Below, one piece after another: positions 22,001-34,405 of a stretch of DNA of 64,000 bases. Position numbers and translations under genes: made by a program. Source of the DNA: Xylocopa sonorina. Lineage: Eukaryota; Arthropoda; Insecta; Hymenoptera; Apidae. The stretch is from positions 3,038,001 to 3,102,000 of the forward strand of contig NC_135200.1 in NCBI RefSeq assembly GCF_050948175.1, written 5' to 3'. The notes beneath the pieces were generated by a model. It was given only the letters and a program-made list of their open reading frames with translations, had not been told where the DNA came from and did no database searches. The stretch's first letter is position 1, and each line of letters starts with the position of its first letter.

Positions 22001-22599
22001 AAAGTATAACGGGAATGTATTTCTCGACAGTTTTTCATTTTTAATCACAATTGAAATTTTTAATTATATTTTAATCTGTATTTAGTATTTATATTTCCAT
22101 ACGATATAGTTTTCAGATTCAGACTATAGTGTTTCGTAGGTATTTAATGTTTCGTTTTATTTTCATGTAAAACTGGAAGATGTATTTTAAGAATATAATA
22201 ATCAGTTGTAACTGTTTTAATAAAATTGGCAATTGAATTATTGAATATAATAAATTTTTAAAAAGGTAAATGAAAATTTTTAACGAATGTAAGTGCCATT
22301 ACCGTGATTTTAATAATTTTGAAAACATTTGTATCTTATATATTTTTCTTGTGCTTTCACTAGTACAGAAATAGAAGAAATCGTAGATTCGAATTGAGAA
22401 GCATTGGAAGACGTGTTTATGAAAAAATCGTATTAGTAATTTATATAGTCACAGTCTTTGTAGAAAAGTATTTAAAATTAAAGCGTAAAAGGCATCCTTC
22501 AAGTTAAATCAGTAGTTATTAAGATCTGTTGACTTGTATTATTTGACATGCAGAATCAGACGATAACGGATAGCTTTATTGTTTAAATTTATACGAGCG

Positions 22600-22789
22600 C
22601 GTAAAATTTCCCGCGCGCGACGAATTGCCCATGTGACACGTGCTAAGTTGTCAGTCGGCCATCAGCCACCGGTGCGGGCGGATTATAAAGACACGCGTCG
22701 AATCTTCTGTCGCGCAAGTATTCAAAAATTCGTTGTTAACGAATTGCGAGGCTGCAAAGATTCAACAGGTTTCGGAAATTATAGAACAG
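22600..22789 (+). other. Inferred 5' exon of the next gene downstream of fem
   Basis: The sequence turns GC- and CpG-rich here, with a CACGTG E-box near 22637, an initiator-like TCAGTC near 22651 and TATAAAG at 22684. It then ends at a strong donor (GAACAG|GTACGT at 22790). The next strong acceptor with a Kozak ATG lies at 25501. I infer a 5' untranslated exon; the true start site is unresolved. Confidence 0.5.
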
Positions 22790-25501
22790 GTACGTGTTTA
22801 AACGATTCATTCGCTCCGATAAATAGTCGTTTTAACATACATTTTGGTCTCCTTGAAATAATATAAAAAGTAAATTTCACTTATTATTTTTATGTCTGAA
22901 TTATAAATGACCAAATCAACTGCTCGGTGTATATGTTTATTTATGAATTGACACACGCGATCAGTTGGTACAAATTTAGTACAATATTGTATACGATAAA
23001 TATGTTTTGTTGCGTACAATTTTTGTAAACTTTTGTGCTTGTCTTTCCGCAATTTAATAGTGCCGTATTGTGTACAGATTTAGCTCACGTCCTATTATAC
23101 ACTTTAGTTCTAAAGCTTTTACATAATTTACTAAATTCAGGCAGTTTGTTATGAAGTGGAATATTTCGGGACGTGTTGCAGACACTCGCTCGTTTATAAC
23201 TTTTTCTACTTCGCCAGTGACATTGAAGGCGCATGTTCGCATTAATTTAACAAATCTGTAATCTTAAGCGATCGTGTTCTCGTATCTTCGACTATTGTAG
23301 TTTCGTTAGTGCGTAGTAACTGTCAGCACCTGGTATGTGCCATCGAACGTGTAGCTTGACATATTACTGGACGAAAGTATTAGAGTTATCTCTTTAATTG
23401 TTTAATTAATGCGTTTCATTTTATTGGTAGTTCAACAGAGTGCTTTATATTAAAATGGAGAGTGAGAAGGTACAAAATATTATGTGAAAAAAATTCTAAA
23501 ATCGTAATTTATGTGTCAACTTTACTTTTATAATAAAGTAATTTTATTTTTATAATACAAGATGTTTCTTTCGAAAAAAGTGCACATTTAAACTCCGTTA
23601 AAGAACGAAATAAATTCTTGAAAGTATATTTGGTAGTTGTTGTCAAGACTAGCTACGAAAACTACGAATACAATTCGTCAGTATCATAGTTCAATGTTTT
23701 TGTTACTAACATATTGTAGAATTCGTAATCGAGTTAAGTAGTTTTTATCGCGGAAGGAAAATTCTAGGTGAATTTCTGATGCATTACGAGTGATAATGCA
23801 GTATACGATAAAATAGATTGCTGCAACAGTAACAAATTTTTGTTCTATTGTATCCACAAAATCGATGCTACCGACGCTACCGATTACAATTTTAATGCGA
23901 GCAAGGAAAAACGCGAACACGTGTTTATTAATGCGCAAACGTAAATCTCTCTCTGTCTCTCTCACACACACATACTTATTACACTTTTCATTTTTGATCT
24001 AATTTCTTATTTTTTATCTGCAACCTTTCTTCTATATTTTTTCTTCACTATTCTCTTAATTCATTTTTGTTTGCCATTTCAATTTTTTTCGACGAAACGT
24101 GTGATTATCTAATTTCGTGGACATAGAATATTTCAAAGCTCTAATCAGTATCACTTTACAAAGTGTGGCCGTGACTTAGTGAGACTATCAAACACGTGTT
24201 TGCTGCTAATGCCATACGTGTCTCGTAAACGAGAAATCTGTTGGCAGATTCTTATGATACATTACGCCGTAAATGTACTATACCAATAGAAAATATCAGT
24301 AAATTTCGAAATAATTTCGTACGATTTGTGTACACGATAAATTTCTATTGTATTATCAAACAAAGTAATGACTGTGCGATTCGAATTGTTATATATCTTT
24401 CGTTTGAAAGATCCTTTATATTATTATTTACGAAATCCATTGCATTTTATTCGCGCGATAGCACTTGTAAACACTCCCGCCATGCTCGTTATATATCAGA
24501 TAATTTCTTGAACGAAAGTAAAATTTTCTGTCTCGGACGAAATGTCGATTAGATTGCGCATACGTTTATTGTTGATAACTGAGTGTACACCGTTGACTGA
24601 ATATAGCGTAACGATAGAAAACATATTGACGTAAGCTCGTGTTACTATTCATGATATACCTGGATACGTAAAATATTTTTGTAAAGGGTTTTGTCACGGA
24701 CATGAATGTTAATCATCAACCTCCGTAATTGGGCAACATAATCATCTCGCATGGCGAGGTCAATGTCATTGATCAAAGAATATGTAAAAAGTACATATAT
24801 ACATATAAAGTTGTTGTTAAATGATCTCATTAGAAAGTTAAAAAGTGAAACCGTTGTATAAAACTAAGCGTGTCAACGAATGAATAATGTTCTATTGACA
24901 TAAATAAGATTATTTTAACGAAACAGTACACGCGTAATGTAAGCATGATACTATGTGCGGTAATAGTTTCCAAATAAGCATTTTATTTATTCTTTCATAT
25001 CTTAAGTAGAAAGCTCTAATTAACAATTAAGTTTTGATGAAAATTTAGTTTAAGAATGAATGGTAAATTCTCTGCAGCGTTGTAATTGTATTGTTGAATA
25101 GAATGATATATTTTAAGTCTAATCAATGTATCAATTGATGCAATAATATATATATTTCCCTGATTGTTTTATTTAATTGTATGAAATTCAGTAGATAATG
25201 TACGGAACTCCATGAAAATTAATATTTATTTACTTATGAAATTATGATATATTTATTTATTTATCTATTGCAGAAAAAAACTTGTTTTTACAGAATAATA
25301 AAAACCAGAATTAAGATATACGAAATTAGAATACCGACATCGATTGTCTTGTATAAATATATAGTTATCAATATTTATAGCCAACAGTTTGCGGCATACT
25401 ATAATATAATTCTGCGTAAACCTATCCAACGATCAAATCCAATACGCTATCATTTCATTGCAACATTATTATAAATACTCATTTTGGAGCTTCTCTTCCA
25501 G
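22790..25501 (+). other. Inferred first intron of the gene downstream of fem
   Basis: AT-rich sequence of 2.7 kb between the donor at 22790 and the acceptor (TCTTCCAG) at 25501. The open frames here (22807-23052, 23054-23242, 23684-23971, 24241-24552, 25244-25474) are short, overlap on both strands and show no family resemblance. I see no RNA gene. Confidence 0.45.
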
Positions 25502-25552
25502 ATTTGGAACGCTCTGAACGGTTGCTGAAGACCGACTCAACTCACTACCACC

Positions 25553-25697
25553 ATGGAAAGTACTTTAACGGAATTCGAGGAAAACGTGTCCTTCGATATC
25601 GATGACCCGGACTTTGCCCCATCGAATCCTCGTGTTATTGCTCATAATGTCCTTCGCAGCGTACAATTCACCGACATTGCATTCAACGTCAATAAAC
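25553..25697 (+). CDS. First coding exon of an unidentified gene (possible ABCG-type transporter N-terminus)
   Basis: After an acceptor at 25501 and 51 nt of leader, a perfect Kozak context (CCACCATGG) starts a 48-codon open exon that ends at a strong donor (AATAAAC|GTGAGT at 25698) in phase 1. The peptide begins MESTLTEFEENVSFDID and ends RSVQFTDIAFNVNK. The acidic leader followed by VQFTDIAFNV resembles the segment preceding the ATP-binding domain of ABCG half-transporters, but there is no Walker motif in this exon, so that reading is weak. The remaining exons are not seen in the window, implying an intron of more than 38 kb or exons too small to recognise. Confidence 0.55.
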
Positions 25698-28600
25698 GTG
25701 AGTACATTCACTTCTAGTACAGTTATTCTAGATAGACGCAACGAGGTGCGTAAAAACGAACAAACGTTGACATTCTTTCTCAACTCTTCTATAGAAACTA
25801 TACGTGACAACAGTATTGAAAACAAATATACGGCGATTGAGAAAAGTATTTGTACATTAAGAAATTCTACAGTAATATTAAAAGATGTCATTTTTATAGG
25901 AACACTGCGTTAAAACTGTCCTTTGATATTTTACTCAATTTATAAATACGTGTCTCTTCTCTAAGCAATTAAAAGTAAGAAGATTTTCCATTGATATTGT
26001 ATGTAAAATTGCACGAGAATTTAATAAGTATATTTAATAAAATGCCTTGTGTACGAATACTTTTCTCGAGCCGTTATATTTTGATTCTGAAAAGTGCAGT
26101 GAGTAGTTTTTCAATTATTTTAGTCGCTGGCGGTATTTCAACAGTGAACAGTAAACGCGTAACACGCAGCACTACTTATAAGTATTCAAGTATTTCTCGT
26201 TGTTTCTTCAATTCCCATTGTTTCGTCGGTATGCGTACACGTTGTACCTCGCTCGGGTCTTCGATTCGCGTCGTTCACAGAACATCCTAGATATCGCTGA
26301 AAACGCACACAGTGCCGCTCTAAACTGCACGATTACGCACATAGGATCACGTGTCGAATGTACGGTATCGTTGGTTGCTATTCGACGATGCGAGCACGTT
26401 ATAGGAGGGCACGAAATTTTCCGCGAAAATTCCAGCGTATCCTATAACCGGTGTTCGATGACATCAGCGAAGCAATAACGCGAGAGAATCGATGGTCATC
26501 TTCGGCGCGCGTTCGATGCGTTTCCATAGAATTTGAAATTAATCGACGACAAATAATTTCACGGACAATAGTTTCCACGTAAACGACCCGCCAGCGAACA
26601 CGCGTACACATTGTACATATTATTTGAGTATAAAAACATCTGGATGGAAAATTGAACAGGCTGTTTCCTACGAATGGCTGTGCGCGGCAAAATTTTAGAT
26701 CTGTTTTGGAGATTTATGAGTGTACAGACGATGACGCAATTGTAGGTCGTGACACAATTGAAATGCGAAACTAATATTAATCTCTTGTTTTGTCGTTCGA
26801 TTATCTACTGATTTTATAGAACGTTTGAGTATCATAATATTATGACTGAATTCTCTTTTCATCCGATCTTATCTCTCTTTTATTATAAATCTAATTCGTT
26901 CCAATATCATTTTTTAATTCCTTTACACGGTTACGCTCTTCACCTACGTCTCGTTTAAATCGTTTCCTTAACGTTTTTTATACGCTTCTGACACCTTTAG
27001 GACCCCCCACGTTGCGATAATAGCAAGTTACCTTAAACCAACCCTGGTTGCGTCTTATCGATACAATTGGCTTTAGCATAACGACCAGCGCCGTAAATGT
27101 GGGCGTCCGAATAGCACTTATGGTATCGTCGGGATGGAAGAGAATTGTTCTGAACAGTCGTTCGATATTCGTATAGTTATACGCGTGGAACGTCGCGGTT
27201 ATCTCGTGGACTACGGTTCTATTATTATATTAGAAGCAAGAAGCATGCACACTCCGTGAGGCAGGAACTTGATCTAGGGACAAAATTGGATCCACGTGGA
27301 TATCAGTTTTCTTCCTGAGAAATCAACCCTGAGAGTCGATGCGCCGTTCTACGGGCAACCGTTCGTAGTCCGCGCCATGCGCGTGCGCTAATCGCTTGCC
27401 AGATAAAGATGGCTCTTTGTTCAGCAAGCGGTTGGTGTCCTGTTGCATCGTGCGTCCAGTAACAATGACCTCTTGTACTCTGATTTCTAATTAATTTCTC
27501 ATTTTTGTTTCTCCCTTCTGTTTTCTTGTTTAACAACAAATTCATTTTATACCTTCAAGAATATTAACGATTATTCTTTGTATTCTCATATCAAATTAAA
27601 TAGCTTTACTTTCATACAATTCTTATATTAAATTAAGTTCATATTTATATTATATAATTTTAAATTGGTTCTGAAGTATTTAAATGATCATGGGATATTT
27701 CATTTTCTTTTCGCATTATCTGCTATCAGTAGTGCAGCGCTCTTCATTATCATTAACTATGTTTCTACAGTAAATGTACTAGGTGGGGTTAACGTAAATT
27801 TTAAGAAAAAAAATTGTATTCTCTATATCTTTCTCCGCCAATTTTTAAATTTACTAATTCGAAAAGGAGTGAAAGTAAGAAATAGAAATATAGAAATATT
27901 AAATAGTATTTTTGACATCTCATATTATATTCTGAATGGAAGATTGTTAAATGTAAGAAATATTGAATAGCGCACGAGGGCCATATGCATTGAGTGCATG
28001 AGGGCCATATGCATTTCCTTACTGCATTGCCCCTTTCCTAGGGTCTTGCCTAAACATTCGAATGAGGCATACCGTTGGAAGTGTCCTCGAGACTACATAG
28101 TGAGAACAACCGAATAAAGTGCTCAGGCAGTAATTCCAGTGCAATCTCCTTTGCAACTTCTTATACTGCTCTAAAATATACCTTTAAATGTTGAAATATA
28201 AATCTGTACCAGAATAAGTAAATGTAGATAATTCGCTTTAAACTGCACGTTTTACCTATTACTGTTTTCATTTTATTATTCTTTCATACTTCAATGTCTG
28301 CAACTGTGTATCTTTCAATGTTACTCAATGTTTTTAATCCAACATCAATAACTTCCACAATTCATTGTAGTACTACGCATTCGGAATGGTTTCGAAATTT
28401 TCCGTGGTTCGCAAGTTTATCAGGACCCCCTGCGCATAACAACACGATCTTTGAACCAAACTGCATTAGCTCAGGCCACTTGGTTATGATAACGATAACA
28501 GCGTCTTTCTGATGACGGTTATTCATAATTCCTAATACTTATCAAATAAGATAACAGTCTTAATATCACATACGAAATTCCATTTTCTCTGCTCCTAATG

Positions 28601-30434
28601 TATCTAGCATCGTACGACCATTAAAATAAGTCTAATTTCCTTGAGATCGATCTTCTTTAAATGCCTGTTCGTTACTTAGAACTTTCAACACTTCAGAATA
28701 CAACAATTTTGTATGTAATAGTGATGCTGATTTTTTTGGAAAAATCTATTTCACGAATTAATCTAGGTCAAAGTGACAATGTGATCTAAAAAATATATTA
28801 ATAATAGTGATAGAGAAAAAAGATTTATTATATGTATATAAAGTATATACTGAATTTTTGATGGAAAGAAACCGATTTCAGATCAGCATTTGTATAATGT
28901 GACATGTTTTTGTCATGGTCGACGATCAATGCGTGAAACGGTTTGCTTTCCATTAAGGAAATCGCTGCGCGAAACGTGGCGACCTTTAAACGGTTGATTC
29001 CGTTTGTACGATTCCTTCCACAGCTTCAAAGGTTACCGAGATATTGGGAAGTCGGTCGATGTTTAGTCGCGTCATTGTCACGGTTTGCATCTGTCCAGTG
29101 CGAACAATGGACAAGAGACGATTTGAAGGCTTTTGTATTCGGCCAATCCGCGGTTTGATCGATTATTGTTAAAGCATCCAATTATCATTATTAAATTTCG
29201 CAGAGTTGTTATCGCAAGTGGTTTTATAAATGCCAAATGTATTTTACAATTAAGTTGGCTTTACGGACGAAGGACAATTTTTTGTAAGAATGCCTATTAC
29301 ATAGAATTGTTATCCGTTATAAATTCAGCCTAAACTGCATTTTTAGTTCAGGACATTCATACTTTTCTTAGCTTTCTTTCAGTCAGACGGTATGAATTCA
29401 ACTTATTCAATAATTTGTGAAGAGACTCGTGTCTAAAATAGGCATCATAAAAAAAAACGCACGGAACAATTTTGCACAATAGTCCAAATATAAAAATAGC
29501 ACATAGGCGGTTTAAAATACGTTTTTTAAACGTAACGAACAATATATTACGAGAAAAAAAATATTGATAGGTGTGATTATAGAACATGACTAACTTATGA
29601 ATATAACTAACTTATGAACAGAGTTATGAATGTTCAGTAGTAACGAATTTTATTTAATATTTATAAATAGTTCGTGCATTGTAAAGAATACTTTTAAAAA
29701 ATTTTCATATAGATAAAAAATGATTATATTTAATTATTTAAAAAAAATTATTGGTAATTCTTATTGTTCCGGAAGATAAACATGATAAACTACAGTGTGC
29801 ATAAATTTTAGTTATATTGGTATCGGTGAATGAGTTGCTGAAAAATGCAATGCATGCCGATACATAAATTAAAATCGTTTATGGAATCTACGAACGGTTA
29901 ATAAGCATATTTGTGTTTTAATGCGTCGAGTAATTTTGCATTTTCTTAACGTATCACATCGGGTACACGTGATTCTATAAAACTGCAGTATCAGCGCTAC
30001 ATTTGTCCCATTTTTGATTATACGTACGTTACAAGATAACAATGAAAGAGCTTGGTTAATTTTATTATACATTGTACTCGGTTTTACATCTATTAAAAGT
30101 GTCACGGTTGTCGTGTCGATAAAATTTTAAATGATACAACCCACGATACGATCTTCGAACTTTGTTAAGTTTGTTGTCGACTTGCAACGTCGCGCAACTT
30201 TTTATAATAATTCATATACATCGTTGGGTCGCGCGATACTCGCGATAAAACGGTATTTTACGTCTGCTATTTAACATAGAAAGGAGGAAATGAAAAGAAA
30301 ATTTAGTAAAATGTACATTTGTAATTTTTATATTTGAATGGTACATTTTTATTGTATCGTAATTTTGTTCATTAAAAAATCATTGTTTTAGCTTAATGTT
30401 CAAATTTAAATTTCTATATTTTTTACAACTATAT

Positions 30435-30436
<2 letters not shown>
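25698..30436. other. Noncoding region, probably intron of the 25.5-kb gene
   Basis: I find no coding exon in this stretch. Open frames on both strands are short and mutually overlapping. A direct repeat of GAGGGCCATATGCATT occurs twice 28 bp apart (about 27976 and 28010). The 27000-27480 part is GC-richer with CpGs and may be a regulatory element. Confidence 0.5.
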
Positions 30437-30470
<34 letters not shown>

Positions 30471-30512
30471 CCTCTCTCTCTCTCTCCCTCTCTCTCTCTC
30501 TCTCTCCCCTTC

Positions 30513-30544
<32 letters not shown>

Positions 30545-30550
30545 CCCTTC

Positions 30551-30586
<36 letters not shown>

Positions 30587-30620
30587 CCTTTCTTTCTCTC
30601 TCTCTCATTCTCTCTCCTCT
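30437..30620. repeat. CT polypyrimidine microsatellite
   Basis: About 184 nt almost purely of C and T on the plus strand, with long CT dinucleotide runs punctuated by CCC and CTTT units that recur about every 30 nt. Serine-leucine rich open frames over it are artefacts of the repeat. Confidence 0.97.
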
Positions 30621-32911
30621 ATTTATACATATATGTTATAACATGTCACACATTTTTGATTCTAAATTTTTTATTTTAAAAATCGAAATTATACTGATCC
30701 TTGAATATCAATGTAGATAACTTTTGTCTCATTTTCGTTTCAACGATAATGTCGTATTTTAAATATGTTATTTACACTATTGCATTACTATCTGCTGTCG
30801 CCATAACATTTAAAAAGGAGTATAAGCTAAGAGGGTTTCAACCTTGCAAATTATTTAACATTAAAGAAAAGTTATAATAAATCACCTTCAAAATTTTTAC
30901 TATATACCTTCCGTTTCATTAATCAAGTAGAAAAGTTTATCAGAATATCTTACGTTGCGAAATTTATTTATTTTCTTCCGTTTTAACTTTTAGTATTGAA
31001 AACGTAAGATTGATTTTATGTAAAAATGCGATTTAAAAAAATTCTTTTCCTTTCTTTTTAATAACCTAATGGAGTTTCTAAATTCATCGATACGCTTTTA
31101 CTTCTTGCACTATTAAATTTTGCTCGCATTAGATTTTTCTTATAGTTGCCCAGGCGGAAACACACGCTTTTGACTTTCTTCCTTTAATATCCAATACTTC
31201 GTAGAATATAGTGCAACTATATTTGTACGCACTTGCATACTTTCAAGCGCTCTAGCCTTTCCTTAAACGTATTCATTTAATTATCCCCTGTTTTCGCTAA
31301 GCCCCGTTCATCCGCTTTTATTCATGAACATCAGTGACGTCAATTATTACAGTTTACGATTGACGTAGTGGCTTCCGTAGATTAATACCGAATAACAAAC
31401 GTTTTTGCGTAAAATATTCATCGTTTATTATACAAGACGATACTAATAATTGGTATAAGTCTCGTAGTTCTATTAGAGGCAAAGTTAACAATAAAAAAAA
31501 TGTATGATAGCTTCTGTTACAAGTTTCTTTTAGGTATATTTAAAAAGTAATGAAAAGGGGAAAAGTAATGTTTCACGAACGTATCCAGTTTTCACATTTT
31601 ATTATTTAGCAAGGATGTATTCCTGAGAAAAATTCGATTATAGAATGTTAGAGCTTGTACGAACTAAACAGTAAAGAATTTTCCACTTCCAACTGCTCTC
31701 GAATTTGAAAGAAATTTATAACTTGATCTAATTCCTAGGATCACCCTATACACGTGGTTGCTCGCTATTTCTATTGACAGACTGTTGAACAATGTAAACA
31801 CTATTTCTGCTGTTTCATCATTGCAGGCTTTATCTTTCGCTGTATACTTGAACAGTATCCTACGTAAGTGTATTAGAGCTAGGATAGGTCATGATATGTA
31901 CGTACATTTCTGATCTTCCAACTTGCAATTCATGCAAATGTCGTATTACTTTTAACCACAGTCTTTTTTTTTTTTAACCACTGTTTCTATGCATCGAGTC
32001 TTATTCTAAATTTTATATTAAAGCAATTTTCAATGGAAATTTTAAAGATAATATCCCTGTGTGGTGGGGATCAGAATACACCCACAGTATCTCCTGCTTG
32101 TCGTAAGAGGCGACTAAAAGGGGGAAGAAAAGCTTAACGAAGATGTAGAAAAGAGTAACGAATTTTAGTCAAGAAAGAGAATAATGTATGCAAAGATATT
32201 GAATGCAGAAAGTGTGCAAAGAGAACACATACAATGAATATAGAATGAGAATAATCTGAGAGAGGAAAGGAAAAATGTACATAGGAAAAAGATTTGTTAA
32301 AATAGTATAAGAGAGAAAGGTTTTCGTTGGGCAAAATAAAGAGTCAGTCGCAAATCGCGTGTTTCGTGAAATTCTTGCTAAACGTAATTGCATAAAGGGC
32401 ACAACTCGAAGGGCAGCAATTTACTGCTGCAGAGAAATCTAACTTATAGGATGCAAAGCAAAATTCGAAGCGCTCTCATCACGTTGACAGTAATTATCGT
32501 TCAGTGCCAGAAACTTGAGTTGTATGACTATTCTGACATTACATAATCTCGAACTATTTATACGAGTCGTTGCTTTGTAAAGGATAAAGTTCGAAACAAA
32601 GGCGTTACGGCTATTGAGTTTCACGTGGTACAAGTATCACGCGGTACAAATTTCACGCTCGATTTTCCTCGTTTCATTTAGAAGTTAGTTATTTTCGTTT
32701 CTACCAAACGGCGATATGTATAGAGTGTTTTTCGAATTCGAGAAAATCGACCGCTGAACACTTTTTACTGCGAAGGGGCAACAACGATGCCGTGCATTAA
32801 CACGAAAACGGTACATATGTAAGTAGGTAGGTAACGCGCACGATGGTTGCAGACTTTAATAACACGCTAATAAATTAAACTTATATTTAGCTGCTAAGCG
32901 GCTGTCGCGGT
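30621..32911. other. Noncoding region
   Basis: AT-rich sequence with no recognisable exon. A CRE-like TGACGTCA lies at 31334-31341. A sequence containing TGTCGTAAGAGGCGACTAAA at about 32099-32119 is listed separately. Minus-strand frames at 32134-32633 are not supported. Confidence 0.5.
32060..32125 (+). repeat. Possible SINE-like dispersed repeat fragment
   Basis: The segment contains GTGGTGGGGATCAG, CACCCACAGTATCTCCTGC and then TGTCGTAAGAGGCGACTAAA. It looks unlike the surrounding AT-rich DNA and reminds me of a dispersed sequence seen in several animal genomes, possibly SINE-related. I cannot name the family with confidence. Confidence 0.3.
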
Positions 32912-32950
32912 TATAAATAGGCAAAGACCGTCGGCTTATTTTCAGTTTGC
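32912..32950 (+). promoter_or_regulatory. Core promoter candidate: TATA box plus TCAGT initiator
   Basis: TATAAATA at 32912-32919 is followed 32 bp later by TCAGTT (A at 32944), the arthropod initiator. The surroundings are GC-richer than the neighbouring DNA. A possible donor (ATC|GTAAGG) lies at 32983, which would make a 39-nt first exon. It could start an alternative transcript of a downstream gene or a noncoding RNA. Confidence 0.5.
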
Positions 32951-32982
32951 CAAAGTAATTAGGCTGGAGCGAGGAGAGCATC

Positions 32983-34373
32983 GTAAGGAGGAGGGTTCGT
33001 CAACACTTTTCTGGAAATACTTATTATCGCGACCGATAATTGGATAATTTGAAAGAATCATTTCGATACTTAACGTTGTGTTAATTGATCTATGAATTCT
33101 CCTACCTATCAATATATTTCCAAATATTATAAAAACGATTATGTTGTATACCTACTTATCAATTTGATTGTAAATATAATATTTCATTGGGCGTAAAATA
33201 TGACGTATTTGAATAACACTGGGTCGGAAATTTTAAAGAATGATTCTAAGGACCGAAACAGCATCAAGACCAAGAATAAAAAATTGCGTATTGAAACTTT
33301 ATTTTCGACAAAAACGACTTAGCATAAGTACGCACATGCTAAAGGTAAATCTTAAGACAACACCGCAAGGCAGCACGCTTGTTGCCTGTGCATTTATGTT
33401 GCACTGATTTAGGGGCTTTCAATATTAATGCATACGAACCTTTTAAATCGTTTTTCAAAATCGTTCTTTTTGTGCGAAAGTCACGAACGCAGTTTTGTTA
33501 CTCCTCGTTTTATTTCAATCTCTTTTTTTTTGAGGCACTTGTTTCAGAATACCGTTGCACGAATAAAATATGAACAGAAATTTCTGGATAAGGCATATGT
33601 CATGTTTTTTATAAAATGTTTTTTATAAAATTCCATTTTGTATAAACAGTTACATTTCATTGGTGACAGAAAAGGTTGATATCTATTACGATTGTTTACT
33701 TTAAACTGGAATCTAGAAATTAGTGTTATAAATAAATGATACCAATTTAATATTAGGTCGTAGACAAATAAAATCAAATTTAACACAATATCGATATACG
33801 TATATATAACATCTATATTATATACAACATTAAAGTGAATCAATTTTACTCTAATTTTATTGCCGTTGAAAAAAATAAACAATAAAATCTTTTAAATTTG
33901 TGCTGGATTTAGGTAGAAAAATTCTATGGTGTACAAAAATTAAATAAATTGTATACAGACAATTCATATTAGATAGGATATCTCTATAATGAAAGTGAAA
34001 TAAGTTTTACTTTGGTTCTTTCTACCACTACATTAATAAAACAATTCAGAAATTTTTATTACAAAATCACTAACTTATCATTCCTAAAAAGGAATCGTTT
34101 TAGAAGAAACGTCTGCCCTTTCGCTGTTCCAATAACGCTAAACTGCTAATAAATCACGTGCATCGTGTGGTTCTGAAAAGGAAAAAAGTTGTCGTTTCCT
34201 AGAGACACCATTATACAAGCCAAAAATGGATTCATATTTTGGACCAAGATCGGTTCTTTTCATACGTTCGCGAATACTTTCACAGTATTTACCCAAACAC
34301 TCTATAATTTTATCGAATGTAACGTGAATTGAACGTTGACGTTATCGAATAAAATTATCACAAACAATTGCGT
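32983..34373. other. Noncoding region
   Basis: AT-rich; open frames at 33379-33628 and 33544-33882 overlap on opposite strands and show no family. I see no RNA gene or clear repeat. Confidence 0.45.
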
Positions 34374-34405
34374 TGACGTCATAATCAGACACAGTTCACT
34401 GAACT
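34374..34405. promoter_or_regulatory. CRE and ecdysone-response-like element pair
   Basis: TGACGTCA (34374-34381) is a perfect palindromic CRE. Twelve bases on, AGTTCACTGAACT (34393-34405) is a perfect inverted repeat with one-base spacer that fits the EcR/USP consensus RGKTCANTGAMCY. Both are at the edge of a GC- and CpG-rich island (34325-34830). This suggests a hormone-responsive enhancer or promoter; it rests on motif matches only. Confidence 0.45.

Noticed and set aside
30396..30720. Leucine/serine-rich proteins
   Set aside because: They are translations of the CT microsatellite.
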